A stretch of 64,000 nt of DNA, from positions 62,001 to 126,000 of the forward strand of contig DATJAP010000011.1 in assembly GCA_035516155.1 (NCBI GenBank), read 5' to 3'. The DNA is from JAJYKN01 sp035516155 (lineage in GTDB: Bacteria > Nitrospirota > UBA9217). The first letter of the stretch is position 1, and each line of letters begins with the position of its first letter. Under the pieces are notes generated by a model. That model saw only the letters and a program-made list of their open reading frames with translations, did not search any database and was not told where the DNA came from. Below are positions 16,996 through 26,131 of this stretch, one piece after another. The position numbers were made by a program, and so were the translations under genes.

Positions 16996-17485
16996 ATGTT
17001 TTGGTTGCCTCATAAGTATGCAATACTCATTTCAGGGCGCACAAAGTTATTAAAAAATCCTTTTGCACAGGGTTCATACCAGGTTATAAACAGCTCCGGT
17101 GAACATGAATGTTGGAATTGGGACATTTTTCATTTCCTTTGTTTTCTTCTTTAGACCGGCGTTCTATGCGGCAATGGATCTGGTCTCGCATAATTCGTGA
17201 CTACGCAGGAGTTCATCATTGGTTCCAATGAGCTGAGAAGGATCTTTGATTTGCCAATGAAGCCGCTGGAGCGCACCCGGAACAACAGGGCATTTCTCGT
17301 CGCTTGCATCATCGCATGCTATATAATATATATATATATATGGTCAGTGCATTCCACAAGCGGTGCTCGACCGTGAACCGGATAAGTGGCAAAGGTTGCG
17401 GGACGGGTCTGTTCAAGAGATAGTGCGCTGCTGAAGGAGAAAATAATAACGGCACATTATGAGGAAACGATCAGGAGGAATTGAC
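16996..17485. other. Intergenic stretch with a TA dinucleotide tract
   Basis: No gene is supported. 17321-17341 is a nearly pure alternating TA run, a site likely to vary in length and to melt easily. It lies about 150 bases upstream of the small gene at 17486 and could hold its -10 region. Confidence 0.5.
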
Positions 17486-17764
17486 ATGCCGGGAGCCGAC
17501 ACCCGCAATTACGCCGGGATCGATCATACAAAAATCGATATGATGGTCAGGGAACTGAGCGAGGTCGGAGCAATAATAACAGGGAACAATCCCTGGCATA
17601 TCAACACGCGACAACATGGAGTCATACTGACAGCGGAATGGAATGAGACTGCTTCAACGTTGGTTGTATCCATTACTCACTGCGGCTGGTTTGTTCCCCG
17701 CCGGAGGGTATGGAGTATCCTCGATGAACTTATCAGTAATGTTCAGAGGCTCGAAACAATATAA
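17486..17764 (+). CDS. Small protein of unknown function
   Basis: 92 residues. The start was set by TCAGGAGGAATT just upstream. The protein reads as helix (KIDMMVRELSEVGAII), then strands (HGVILTAEWNE, LVVSITHCGW), then helix (VWSILDELISNVQRL). It is a compact alpha-beta fold with one Cys and several Trp. I do not recognise the family. It ends 36 bases before the convergent response-regulator gene. Confidence 0.6.
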   Translation: MPGADTRNYAGIDHTKIDMMVRELSEVGAIITGNNPWHINTRQHGVILTAEWNETASTLVVSITHCGWFVPRRRVWSILDELISNVQRLETI

Positions 17765-17800
17765 CCGCAATCGCGGTAAAAGTCTTCAGGTGTTCTCTCT

Positions 17801-18511
17801 TCATTCCCCCTCGACATAGTATCCCACGCCACGCCGCGTTTTCACAAACAGGGGCCGGGCCGGGTCGTCTTCAATATGTGTCCTCAGCCTTCTGATATGG
17901 ACGTCGACCGTCCTGGGTTCAACGAACGTGTCATCCTGCCACAACGCATCGAGCAACTGGTCGCGGCTGAACACCTTCCCTCTGCGTTCAACGAGATAGA
18001 GAAGGAGCCTGAACTCGGTTGAACTCAGGTTCAGCGGAACATTGTTTTTGCTTACGATGTAGCGTTCCTTGTCGATGCGTAGATTGTGGACGGTGAGGAC
18101 ACTTTCCTGCGTTTTCCTGCCGGCTCCTCTCCGGAGTACGGCATTTACGCGGGCAGTGAGTTCCTTGGGGCTGAACGGCTTCGTCATGTAGTCGTCGGCA
18201 CCTGTTTCGAGGCCCTGTACCCTGTCGGTTACATCGCTTTTGGCCGTCAGCATGATGATCGGCATAGATGCCGTTTTCGGATTGCTTCGAATTATGCGGC
18301 AGAGCTCGGTTCCCTGAAGGCCCGGAAGCATAAGGTCGAGAATGACAAGGCTGTATCCGCCTTTCTTGATCTTATCTAGGGCCTCCTCGCCATCGGACGC
18401 AGAGGAAACTTTGAACCCTTCCCGTGTGAGATTATAGGTGACAAGCTCCACAAGATCGGGTTCATCATCAACAACGAGTATACGTATTGTCTGCGCAGCG
18501 GCTACGCTCAT
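17801..18511 (-). CDS. PhoB-type response regulator, orphan paralogue
   Basis: 236 residues. The receiver domain (9-125) has the acidic pair in VVDDEPD, the phospho-acceptor Asp in VILDLMLPG (about 56) and Lys in MTKPFSP. A winged-helix OmpR/PhoB DNA-binding domain follows (about 135-233), ending RTRRGVGYYVEG-like. It is very close to the regulator at 41864-42568, sharing long identical stretches in both domains, so the two arose by duplication. No histidine kinase gene adjoins it. A zinc-ribbon gene is 43 bases upstream on the same strand. It may read the same Pho-box-like sites as its paralogue. Confidence 0.9.
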   Translation of the reverse strand: MSVAAAQTIRILVVDDEPDLVELVTYNLTREGFKVSSASDGEEALDKIKKGGYSLVILDLMLPGLQGTELCRIIRSNPKTASMPIIMLTAKSDVTDRVQGLETGADDYMTKPFSPKELTARVNAVLRRGAGRKTQESVLTVHNLRIDKERYIVSKNNVPLNLSSTEFRLLLYLVERRGKVFSRDQLLDALWQDDTFVEPRTVDVHIRRLRTHIEDDPARPLFVKTRRGVGYYVEGE

Positions 18512-18554
18512 AGGGTATCCAGAACACAGGATTCAAATAATTGAGAATTCGTTA

Positions 18555-18842
18555 TTATTTTGTGGTATCTTCTTTAAGAACCTTCAGGTATGTCCTGCAC
18601 CTCGGATACCGGGAACATCGGAAGCGAAGTATTGTTTGCTCATCGCGGTAGAGGTGCATCGGATTCCCGCACGCTGCGCACAACGGCCTGCCCTTTACCC
18701 TCATGCGCTGTGAAACAGTAAATTGCATGCCGCACATCAAGCAGAGATAACGTTGATTGCCTGTCCGCGCTTTCCCATCGCGGTAAACTGTTATTGATTG
18801 ACAGGCCGGACATTGGATATTTTCGATTGTGTCTTTAGACAT
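18555..18842 (-). CDS. InsA-like double zinc-ribbon protein
   Basis: 95 residues with two zinc ribbons. The first is CPACQS...YLCLMCG (about 10-40) and resembles the N-terminal zinc ribbon of IS1 InsA (CPxC, then RYxCxxCGxQF). The second is LCAACG ... FRCSRYPRCRTY. No transposase or helix-turn-helix follows, so this is a stand-alone DNA- or RNA-binding type protein. A diverged copy lies at 31484-31789. It precedes the orphan PhoB-type regulator and probably shares its transcript. Confidence 0.7.
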   Translation of the reverse strand: MSKDTIENIQCPACQSITVYRDGKARTGNQRYLCLMCGMQFTVSQRMRVKGRPLCAACGNPMHLYRDEQTILRFRCSRYPRCRTYLKVLKEDTTK

Positions 18843-18961
18843 TCTGACTACTTATACTGAGAAGTTTGTTGTATAGAACAGTTCGGTGCACGTGTGAGAA
18901 ACGTGTGGATGTCAATAATGATCCCGAAATGAAGTTTTGCTGATTTCTAGGCGTCTGGCCA

Positions 18962-19192
18962 TCATCCGTGCCGCAGTCGTGCCTTAACGCTCCGGCTGAC
19001 AAGGACCGGCAGAAAGGCCCTTATCCTGGCCTCCTTTTTCAAAACATCCAAATCAGCCATATAATATTGTCGAATTTCATCGGCGGGCAGCTGAAGTTCC
19101 TGAGCGAGTTTCTGAATAGCGCGGGAATGCTGATCAACTTCCTTTTCATCACCGCGTAACAAGCCAGACGGTATTGTGGGCTTTTGATCCAT
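18962..19192 (-). CDS. DUF3562 family small protein
   Basis: 76 residues. The core has the DUF3562 pattern: a helix ending LAQELQLPADEIRQYY, then DLDVLKKEARIRAFLPVLVSRSVKARL. That is a Pro-Ala-Asp turn between two helices and a basic C-terminal helix. Function of the family is unknown. The start at 19192 has GGAGATCGCC upstream. It follows the small Cys protein at 19262-19408, and both probably come from Pho-box promoter D. Confidence 0.75.
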   Translation of the reverse strand: MDQKPTIPSGLLRGDEKEVDQHSRAIQKLAQELQLPADEIRQYYMADLDVLKKEARIRAFLPVLVSRSVKARLRHG

Positions 19193-19261
19193 GGCGATCT
19201 CCTTCTTTCTCCGCGTCAGAGGTGGAAAGCGATAACCCCCCCCGGTGTTGCCGAGCATTTT

Positions 19262-19408
19262 CTACCCCCGAAGAATTTTTGCGAGGAACAGCGGGCAGCG
19301 ATCGTAATCTTCCGTACAGCAATAAAGCGCCTTCCGGCGCGTATCGATAGCCACAGTCATAATCGACGCTGAACAGAATATGCTTTCCGCCTTCCAATAG
19401 GGGCACAT
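19262..19408 (-). CDS. Small Cys-rich protein with a YCxTEDYDxCPLFLAK motif
   Basis: 48 residues: MCPYW at the start, a middle SASIMTVAID and a conserved-looking end (CCTEDYDRCPLFLAKIL). The four to five cysteines suggest metal or cluster binding. I have a memory of similar short proteins in Nitrospirota and Geobacter-like genomes but can give no family name. The start at 19408 is favoured because promoter D places the transcript start near 19485, which rules out the longer frame. The ribosome site (AAGAGG) is rather far from the ATG. Confidence 0.5.
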   Translation of the reverse strand: MCPYWKAESIFCSASIMTVAIDTRRKALYCCTEDYDRCPLFLAKILRG

Positions 19409-19491
19409 GAATGCGTGAACGTTTGCCTCTTTTGTACTGTTACAGACTATTGACCGAGATATATACAAGTTCACCTTGCTCTTTCTTCGCA

Positions 19492-19525
19492 ACTATAACG
19501 TGGAAATGTTACAGTAATATTACAA
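19492..19525 (-). promoter_or_regulatory. Pho-box promoter D
   Basis: Minus strand: TTGTAAT (19519-19525) and CTGTAAC (19508-19514), 11 bases apart. Then a 10-base gap and TATAGT (19492-19497). It drives the small Cys protein and the DUF3562 gene. Confidence 0.65.
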
Positions 19526-19873
19526 ATAGCAAAAAAATCTGTGACATGAGGAAACAGTCTGTTTACAGCATGCAAGTGGTGCTGGAATACTGCGTAACAA
19601 TCATGATACAGCGATACTTGCACGCAAAGATGGCACTCTACCGACAGTGCTATTATGACATCCGTGTATTGTATCATGGGATTCTTTATTATCCGAATAG
19701 CTGCGGCTCCTGGTGTGGGAAATAATTACTTGCGCTCGATGACACTGTCAGTGGATAAAAAGGGTATACTTAATTTATTGTTATATTATTGATAGTAGGC
19801 AAGTAATGAAAGTGAAAATAGACAGTGCTTCGGGAAAAGGCTACAATTTGTTCATACGAAAGGAGATCATGAT
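19526..19873. other. Upstream region of the accessory island
   Basis: No gene supported. There is a possible -10 (TATACT, 19765-19770) and AT-rich sequence with TTATT runs around 19775-19795, but no Pho box in this direction. The ribosome site of the DUF5132 gene is at its end. Confidence 0.35.
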
Positions 19874-20182
19874 ATGGCACTTTTGGACGATGGTTTGAAA
19901 GGTAATCTGGTCACAGGTCTTGCTATTGGCGTAGGAGCGGCAATATTAGCACCTGTCGTAATACCTTTGTTTGCCAATATTGCGAAACCGTTGGCGAAAG
20001 CGGCGATCAAAGGAGGGATACAGCTTTATGAGCGCGGTAAGGAAACTTTTGCCGAGGTCGCTGAAATAACCGAGGATATTGTGGCGGAAGCAAAGGCGGA
20101 GCTGTCGGAAGCTGCTGCGGCAGCGGCGGCGCCAGCAGCGGCGGCAGTAGCGGCGCCACCGGACGAGACACACGCGTCATGA
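19874..20182 (+). CDS. DUF5132 family small membrane-associated protein
   Basis: 102 residues. The start region (LKGNLVTGLAIGVGAAILAPVVIPL) is a single hydrophobic helix. It is followed by PLAKAAIKGGIQLYERGKETFAEV, which matches DUF5132. The end is an Ala-rich low-complexity tail with Pro. AAAGGAGATCATG precedes the ATG. Its last four bases overlap the next ATG (HMA_2 protein), so the two are translationally coupled. Function unknown; the pairing with an HMA_2 protein suggests a joint role at the inner membrane. Confidence 0.78.
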   Translation: MALLDDGLKGNLVTGLAIGVGAAILAPVVIPLFANIAKPLAKAAIKGGIQLYERGKETFAEVAEITEDIVAEAKAELSEAAAAAAAPAAAAVAAPPDETHAS

Positions 20183-20652
20183 TACGGGATGCAGTGGTAT
20201 CGCATAACTCGCGGGGAAGGTTCCGGGTAAAAATCGCCTCGTTGAAAGGTGATAGAGAGGCGATTAATGTCTGCAAGGAACAATTTATGCGTTGCCCGGG
20301 TATCAACACGGTGGAGGTGAACGCGCTGACGGGAAGCATGCTCTTTCTGCACGAGACGAGCATGGCCGCCATTACTGAGTACGCGCGAACGAAAGATATC
20401 TTTATCTTGCGAGAGCAAGGGTCTAACCCGGGGAATTTTCACCAGAATATAACTGAAACGTTCAAAGGAATCGATAACAAAATCAAGAGCTTGACCGACG
20501 GAGAGATGAACATGGGTGGAGTGGCATTCGTCGTTCTACTGGGAGCGGGGGCCATCCAGGTTCTCAGTGGAAACGCTGGCGCGCTTCCTTGGTACGGTGC
20601 ATTCTGGTACGCATTCAATATTTTTTTAAAGTCGAAGGAGCCGGAAAAGTAG
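20179..20652 (+). CDS. HMA_2 domain protein with a C-terminal membrane helix pair
   Basis: 157 residues. The first 75 are an HMA_2 domain: SRGRFRVKIA, NALTGSMLFLH and a final ITEYARTKDIFIL. CxxC is absent. Residues about 80-110 form a charged linker, and about 113-150 hold hydrophobic segments (GGVAFVVLLGAGAIQVL, WYGAFWYAFNIFL), so the domain would be anchored in the membrane. It overlaps the DUF5132 gene by four bases. It would present the HMA_2 domain to the cytoplasm next to DUF5132. Function is unknown. Confidence 0.75.
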   Translation: MIRDAVVSHNSRGRFRVKIASLKGDREAINVCKEQFMRCPGINTVEVNALTGSMLFLHETSMAAITEYARTKDIFILREQGSNPGNFHQNITETFKGIDNKIKSLTDGEMNMGGVAFVVLLGAGAIQVLSGNAGALPWYGAFWYAFNIFLKSKEPEK

Positions 20653-20927
20653 CAGGGGTAGGCTGGCTGGACTTATTGAGAACCTGAACACTGGTGGGGT
20701 TTTTCATCCAATCCCGACGAAACACACTTATCAAACTTATCTCATTTCCCAGGAAAGCCTTCAGAGATATTTAGGATGCCATGATCGAAGTCCCTCCATC
20801 TTCTTCGGATCGAGCCAGGAGAAAAGCCATGAATGATAGGAGGCAAAAACCACAAAGGAAGGCGGCTGTGAAGCGTCGGCCGCGCAGTCAATCATCAAAA
20901 GGCGACCAAACAACAGGAGGTGTAGCA

Positions 20928-21539
20928 ATGTCAAGTGCAGAGACCATAGAGAATCCAGCATCAAAAGAGGAAATCGGTAAAGCAGGGACTACGGTTAAGG
21001 AAGGTGTCGTAAGTAGTCTCAAGGGCATTAATGAGATTGAGGCGGAAATCGTTAGCCTGGTGCGGAACACTGTATCCAACACGCTTCGTGCAACAGGCAG
21101 TGTTGCCGGTGAGGCGGTTGTTATCACAAAGGATGTGGTCAAGGGGGCCATTCAGGCAACGGAGGAGGTTGGCACCGGCCTGATCCTGAGCACCAAGAGT
21201 GTCGCGAAAGGCGTTGTCATGGGCGTGAGCGACGTGGGCGGTGATGTGATCGCGGTTGCGGGCTCCACCGTTAAGGGCGCCGTTAAAGGGGCGGCTGAAG
21301 TCGGCGCGGATGTGGCGATGGTGGCTCGACGGGCCGTGGACGGCGTGATTGAAGCCACGAAGGAAGTCGGTGGGAATGCAGAAGAAGTGGCGAAGGTAGC
21401 CGTAACGGGAGCGATTGAGGCTGCATCGACGATCGGCAACACGGCGGTCAAGGCAGTCAAGGACATGTTGGTCGGCGTTGTCGAAGGGGTAAAGGAAGTT
21501 GCGAGCACTGCCCTTCCAAAATCCAGGCCTGCCGCGTAG
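20928..21539 (+). CDS. Protein of six 22-residue amphipathic repeats
   Basis: 203 residues from the ATG with the strong AGGAGG at 20916-20921. An in-frame ATG at 20829 with AGGAGAA would add a 33-residue basic tail. From about residue 65 the protein consists of repeats of exactly 22 residues with the pattern (V/A)V.G(A/V)(I/V)....EVG, such as VVKGAIQATEEVG, TVKGAVKGAAEVG and AVDGVIEATKEVG. This 22-residue period is that of amphipathic helices that coat lipid or membrane surfaces (apolipoprotein- or phasin-like). No named family is claimed. It stands between the HMA_2 protein and the P-type ATPase. Confidence 0.7.
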   Translation: MSSAETIENPASKEEIGKAGTTVKEGVVSSLKGINEIEAEIVSLVRNTVSNTLRATGSVAGEAVVITKDVVKGAIQATEEVGTGLILSTKSVAKGVVMGVSDVGGDVIAVAGSTVKGAVKGAAEVGADVAMVARRAVDGVIEATKEVGGNAEEVAKVAVTGAIEAASTIGNTAVKAVKDMLVGVVEGVKEVASTALPKSRPAA

Positions 21540-21590
21540 AAATCGGGGCGCACACCAGATCGGTTTTCGTGTCCGAAAGGGGGGCGACGC

Positions 21591-24500
21591 GTGATCCAGA
21601 CCGTTCATGCCGCGGTTAAAGGGCGTGTCCGTTATAAAGTTGATGGGCTCTATCGTTCGGAATCATTGAAACAGCATATTGAGCAAGGTCTCGTTCAGCA
21701 CGAAGGGATCCTAAACGTTTCCGTCAACACGCTGACGGGCTCGGTTCTCATATTGTACGATATACGGAACGGCAATGGCAATGATGCAGTTGCCGTGGCC
21801 GGACTCCTCAAAGAGATCGTCGAAAGTCACCCAGCGGGCTCCTCAGCCGGCGGGGTGGAGAGAGAGAAGAGGAGACCTCGCGCCGTCGCTGCTTCGCCCA
21901 TCACGCGGAGCGATGATCCCGGGTTTGCCCGCGGTAGTACGCCTCCGGTGCATCCGCAAGCAGGAGGAAAAAATCCGAGCCTGCGAAAAGTTAGGTCGCA
22001 AGTCGTCCATGCTGAGGAACAGCCTGAAGATCTCTGGCACTGCATGACGAGGCAGGAAGTTCTGCATCAGTGGGATGCCTCCGGCTCAACAGGCCTGTCT
22101 TTGGAATCCGCTTTGAGACGTGCAGCTCAATACGGTCCAAACCTCTTGCCGGAATCGGTTCCCCGATCCGGGTGGAGCATCTTCTTCGACCAGTTCAAAT
22201 CCCTTCCCGTTGGCCTTCTCGGAATAGCCGCAGGCATATCAGTCTTCACGGGTGGCATTGCCGATGCTGTCGTGATCCTCGGCGTCGTGATGATTAATGC
22301 TGCCATCGGATATACGACCGAAAGGCAGACGGAAAAAACCATTCACGGTCTTAAGAGCCTCGTCCAGCCGGTGTCAACGGTCATTCGCGGCAATGCGCTG
22401 CAGGATATCGACGCCAAAGACATCGTGCCGGGCGACCTGCTCGTTCTCAGGCCCGGCAGCTATGTTGCCGCCGACGCCCGGCTTCTGGATTTGAATTATC
22501 TCAGCGTTGATGAATCAGCGCTGACTGGCGAGAGCATGCCGGTCAATAAGACAAAAGGGAAGCTGCAGTCGCCCGATATCCCGCTTGGCGACCGGACGAA
22601 CATGGTGTATATGGGCACCCTTGTCACCGGAGGTCAGGGCCTTGCCGTTGTTGTGGCGACAGGCCGCTATACGGAGATGGGGAAGATCCAGACTCTTGTG
22701 GGAACAGCGCGTCCTCCCGACACCCCCATGGAACGGCAGATGGACAGAATGGGCATTCAACTGGTCATCATCAGCAGTGCGGTATGCGGCATCGTGTTCA
22801 TCATAGGGCTGCTGCGCGGCTATGGTTTTCTCCAGATGCTTAAAACCTCCATTGCACTGGCTGTTGCCGCGGTGCCCGAGGGTCTGCCGACCATAGCCAC
22901 AACAACGCTGGCACTCGGCATCAGGCGCATGCGGGAATTAAATGTTCTTATTCGTCACCTTGACGCCGTGGAGGCTCTCGGTGCCGTTCAGACCATCTGT
23001 CTTGATAAAACCGGGACCATTACCATGAATCGCATGTCGGTCGTCGAGGTTCATGCCGGCCTGCGCCGTTTTACGGTATTCGACGGCAGGATTTCCGCCG
23101 ATGGTACCACCATTAATCCCTATTCCAACGACGAAATCCTCCGCCTTGTCCATCTGTCGGTCCTCTGCAATGAATCAACGGTATCGAGACAGGAAGGCGA
23201 ATATTCGGTTCAGGGCTCCTCGACGGAAAATGCCCTGGTTCATATGGCGCTCGCGGTCGGCGTCGACGTTAATGCGCTCCGGTCTCAGTATTCGCTGGTC
23301 AAAATCAACCACCGTTCCGAAGACCGTCATTACATGAGCACCATTCACCGTGCTGGTGAGGGACAGGGGTTGCTGGCTCTGAAGGGAAGCCCTTCCGAAG
23401 TGCTATCGATGTGTCAATGGTATCTCAAGGACGGTGAGAGGCTTTTACTTGATGACCATGCGCGGGAATTACTGGACAAGGAAAATGAACGGATGGCCGG
23501 TGATGCGCTCCGCGTGCTCGCGGTCTGCTATGCCCTGGCCGACGAGAAGGCGCTGAACAACGGCGATGGCTTCGAAGAAGGGCTCACCTGGGTCGGGCTG
23601 GTAGGCATGGCTGATGTCGTTCGCGCCGGTGTAAAGAACCTCATGGGGACCTTTCATCGCGCGGGGATTGATACGGTCATGATTACCGGCGACCAGGGAC
23701 CGACGGCCTATGCCATAGGAAAGGAACTCAACCTCAGCAAGGACGAAGAGCTGGAAATCCTGGACTCGAGCCATCTTTCTCAGCTGGATCCTGAAGTCAT
23801 GACGGCTCTCGCGGGACGGGTCAATGTCTTCGCACGGGTGAGCCCGGCAAACAAACTCCAGATCGTGCAGGCGCTCCAGTCGGCCGGTAAGGTCGTGGCC
23901 ATGACCGGAGACGGCATCAATGATGGACCGGCACTCAAAGCGGCCGATATCGGCATTGCCATGGGCCACACGGGCACCGATGTGGCGAGAGAGGTGGCAG
24001 ATGTCGTACTGGAGGACGATAATCTTGAAACCATGGTGATCGCCATCAGTCAGGGCCGGACGGTTTACAACAATATCAGAAAGTCAGTCCGGTTCCTTCT
24101 TGCGACGAACATGAGCGAGATCATGGTGATGTTTACCGCGATGGCGGGAGGAATGGGACAGCCGCTAAATGTCATGCAGCTTCTCTGGATCAACCTGATT
24201 TCGGATATCTTCCCCGGACTGGCGCTGGCCCTTGAGCCGCCAGAGCCCGATATCCTGTCCCGGCCTCCGCGCAATCCGAATGAACCAATCATCAAACCCG
24301 GGGACTTCAAACGGATCCTTTTCGAGTCATCCACCATTTCCGCCGGGTCCTTGGCGGCTTATGGTTATGGCCTCGCACGATATGGTCAGGGGGCCGAGGC
24401 GGGAAGCATGGCATTCATGAGCCTCTGTACGGGTCAGCTTTTGCACGCGATCAGCTGCCGTTCCGAAACGCACAGCATCTTCGATTCCGACCGGCTAGCA

Positions 24501-24767
24501 ACGAACAAGTATCTTACCGTGGCCCTCGCGGGTTCCCTCAGTATCCAGACCGCAACCATGTTCGTCCCGGGCCTGCGGCGGTTCCTCGGTTTAAGCCCGC
24601 TGGGGCCAGTGGACGCCTTAATAGCCATAGGGAGCGCAGTCGTGCCGCTTCTCATTAACGAAGCAACAAAGACACGCGCCATTACCGTTCCACAGCAGAC
24701 GAAACAGGGCGATTCCCCAGTCGCAGCCGGGGAGCCGGAAAACATTCGTTTAGACGCGGTTATGTGA
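21591..24767 (+). CDS. P-type cation ATPase fused to an N-terminal HMA_2 domain
   Basis: 1058 residues from GTG. Residues 1-65 are an HMA_2 domain (VKGRVRYKVD, NTLTGSVLILYD) without CxxC. A disordered stretch of about 80 residues follows. Then comes a P2-type pump: cation ATPase N-domain (from about 145), TGES (about 311), PEGLP in the fourth core membrane helix (about 429), the phosphorylated Asp in DKTGT (about 472) and TGDGIND (about 773). PEGLP and the SERCA-like late segments (WINLISDIFPG) fit the calcium/manganese-type P2A group rather than a copper pump. It is preceded by the repeat protein. Transport substrate is unknown. Confidence 0.85.
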   Translation: MIQTVHAAVKGRVRYKVDGLYRSESLKQHIEQGLVQHEGILNVSVNTLTGSVLILYDIRNGNGNDAVAVAGLLKEIVESHPAGSSAGGVEREKRRPRAVAASPITRSDDPGFARGSTPPVHPQAGGKNPSLRKVRSQVVHAEEQPEDLWHCMTRQEVLHQWDASGSTGLSLESALRRAAQYGPNLLPESVPRSGWSIFFDQFKSLPVGLLGIAAGISVFTGGIADAVVILGVVMINAAIGYTTERQTEKTIHGLKSLVQPVSTVIRGNALQDIDAKDIVPGDLLVLRPGSYVAADARLLDLNYLSVDESALTGESMPVNKTKGKLQSPDIPLGDRTNMVYMGTLVTGGQGLAVVVATGRYTEMGKIQTLVGTARPPDTPMERQMDRMGIQLVIISSAVCGIVFIIGLLRGYGFLQMLKTSIALAVAAVPEGLPTIATTTLALGIRRMRELNVLIRHLDAVEALGAVQTICLDKTGTITMNRMSVVEVHAGLRRFTVFDGRISADGTTINPYSNDEILRLVHLSVLCNESTVSRQEGEYSVQGSSTENALVHMALAVGVDVNALRSQYSLVKINHRSEDRHYMSTIHRAGEGQGLLALKGSPSEVLSMCQWYLKDGERLLLDDHARELLDKENERMAGDALRVLAVCYALADEKALNNGDGFEEGLTWVGLVGMADVVRAGVKNLMGTFHRAGIDTVMITGDQGPTAYAIGKELNLSKDEELEILDSSHLSQLDPEVMTALAGRVNVFARVSPANKLQIVQALQSAGKVVAMTGDGINDGPALKAADIGIAMGHTGTDVAREVADVVLEDDNLETMVIAISQGRTVYNNIRKSVRFLLATNMSEIMVMFTAMAGGMGQPLNVMQLLWINLISDIFPGLALALEPPEPDILSRPPRNPNEPIIKPGDFKRILFESSTISAGSLAAYGYGLARYGQGAEAGSMAFMSLCTGQLLHAISCRSETHSIFDSDRLATNKYLTVALAGSLSIQTATMFVPGLRRFLGLSPLGPVDALIAIGSAVVPLLINEATKTRAITVPQQTKQGDSPVAAGEPENIRLDAVM

Positions 24768-24931
24768 TCGCGCCTGATGGAGATTGAGGATTAGGTATCA
24801 TCTAATCTATGACCGGTGTTCATTGGGGGAATGAAAATCGACGATTGTCCGGCTTTCGAGAGACTTCACCATCATATTTGAATTCCGCCCTCCATTAAGG
24901 TGGGGAGAGTTCTGAAGAAAGGCAATCTTAG

Positions 24932-26131
24932 ATGAAAAAAGATTTCATGTTTACCTCGGAATCGGTGACGGAAGGCCATCCTGACAAGCTGTGCGACGTC
25001 ATCAGCGATGCCATCGTGGACCATTTCCTTCAGCAGGATCCGTTTGCGAATATTATTGCCGAATGCGCGGTTGCAACGGCCATTGTGTTTATCGCGGCGC
25101 GATTTTCCTCGCCGGTCAGAGCCGACTTCGCGAACATCGCCCGCCAGGTCATCAATATGGTCGGCTATGATCAAAAGGCGTTCAATTCCAAGACCTGCAG
25201 CATTATAACGAGTCTCAAGGAGTTTCCCGACGGAGTTCGGAGAGGTATCGATGAACTAACGATGACGGAGGACGAGCTCGAACGGGTCAGTGTGCGGAAC
25301 CAGGTCACAGTCTTCGGATTTGCCTGCAATCAGACGTCGGCGTTCATGCCTCTCCCCATATGGCTCGCGCACCGGCTTGCCCGAAAGCTGACGTCCGTAA
25401 GGCTCCAGAAGATTCTGCCCTATCTCGCGCCCGATGGAAAAACGCAGGTGGGCGTGGAATACCGGAACGGCAGTCCCTCCCGCATTCACAGCATAACGGT
25501 CATTGCAAGCCAGGAACGTTCTCCGGAAAAAGGCGGACCAAACGGGGGAAAACTTACTGATGATATCAGGGAGGCGGTAATCAATACGGTTTTCCAGGAC
25601 GAGGTGGTGAAGCCGGACGACAAAACGCGGATTTTCGTCAATCCGGAAGGCCCCTTCATCCAGGGCGGCCCCTCGGTGCATTCGGGGCTCACGGGAAGGA
25701 AAAACGCGATTGACACCTATGGAGAATATTCGCGCCACAGCGGGTCGGCGCTGACCGGCAAAGACCCTTCGCGGATCGACCGGATCGGGGCTTATGCCGC
25801 CCGCTATGCGGCGAAAAATGTGGTTGCGGCGGGACTGGCCACGTCCTGTGAAGTTCAGCTCAGCTACTCAATCGGTTTTTCGCGTCCCGTGAGCGTCCAG
25901 GTGGAAACCTTCGGGACCGGCGTAATATCCGATGAAAAGATAGCCGACCTGGTGGAGAAACATTTCGATTTCCGTCTGGCGGGGATCATCCGACAGTTCA
26001 ATCTGCGATACCTGCCATCGCAGGTCAAGGGGGGGTTCTATCGCAAACTCGCGGCCTACGGTCAGGTAGGAAGAATGGACATCGGCCTCCCTTGGGAGCT
26101 AACGGACAAGGCCGCTCTCCTGAAGAAATGA
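24932..26131 (+). CDS. MetK-like protein with substituted active-site residues
   Basis: 399 residues, length and fold of S-adenosylmethionine synthetase. ATP-phosphate motifs persist: GHPDK (14-18), PDGKTQV, GLTGRK and SGSALTGKDPSR. Compared by eye with E. coli MetK, the GAGDQG motif is replaced by VRNQVTV, changing the Asp that contacts methionine to Asn. The second Asp region (GGPMGDC) reads GGPSVHS, and the GGEITT strand reads AARFSS. So nucleotide or triphosphate handling may persist while methionine binding is doubtful. It lies in an accessory island between P-type ATPases and is unlikely to be the housekeeping MetK. AAAGGCAATC is a modest ribosome site. Confidence 0.8.
   Translation: MKKDFMFTSESVTEGHPDKLCDVISDAIVDHFLQQDPFANIIAECAVATAIVFIAARFSSPVRADFANIARQVINMVGYDQKAFNSKTCSIITSLKEFPDGVRRGIDELTMTEDELERVSVRNQVTVFGFACNQTSAFMPLPIWLAHRLARKLTSVRLQKILPYLAPDGKTQVGVEYRNGSPSRIHSITVIASQERSPEKGGPNGGKLTDDIREAVINTVFQDEVVKPDDKTRIFVNPEGPFIQGGPSVHSGLTGRKNAIDTYGEYSRHSGSALTGKDPSRIDRIGAYAARYAAKNVVAAGLATSCEVQLSYSIGFSRPVSVQVETFGTGVISDEKIADLVEKHFDFRLAGIIRQFNLRYLPSQVKGGFYRKLAAYGQVGRMDIGLPWELTDKAALLKK

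Noticed and set aside
18555..18842. Possible insertion-sequence remnant because of InsA-like zinc ribbon
   Set aside because: No InsB, no terminal inverted repeats and no target duplication; a complete short gene with its own neighbours.
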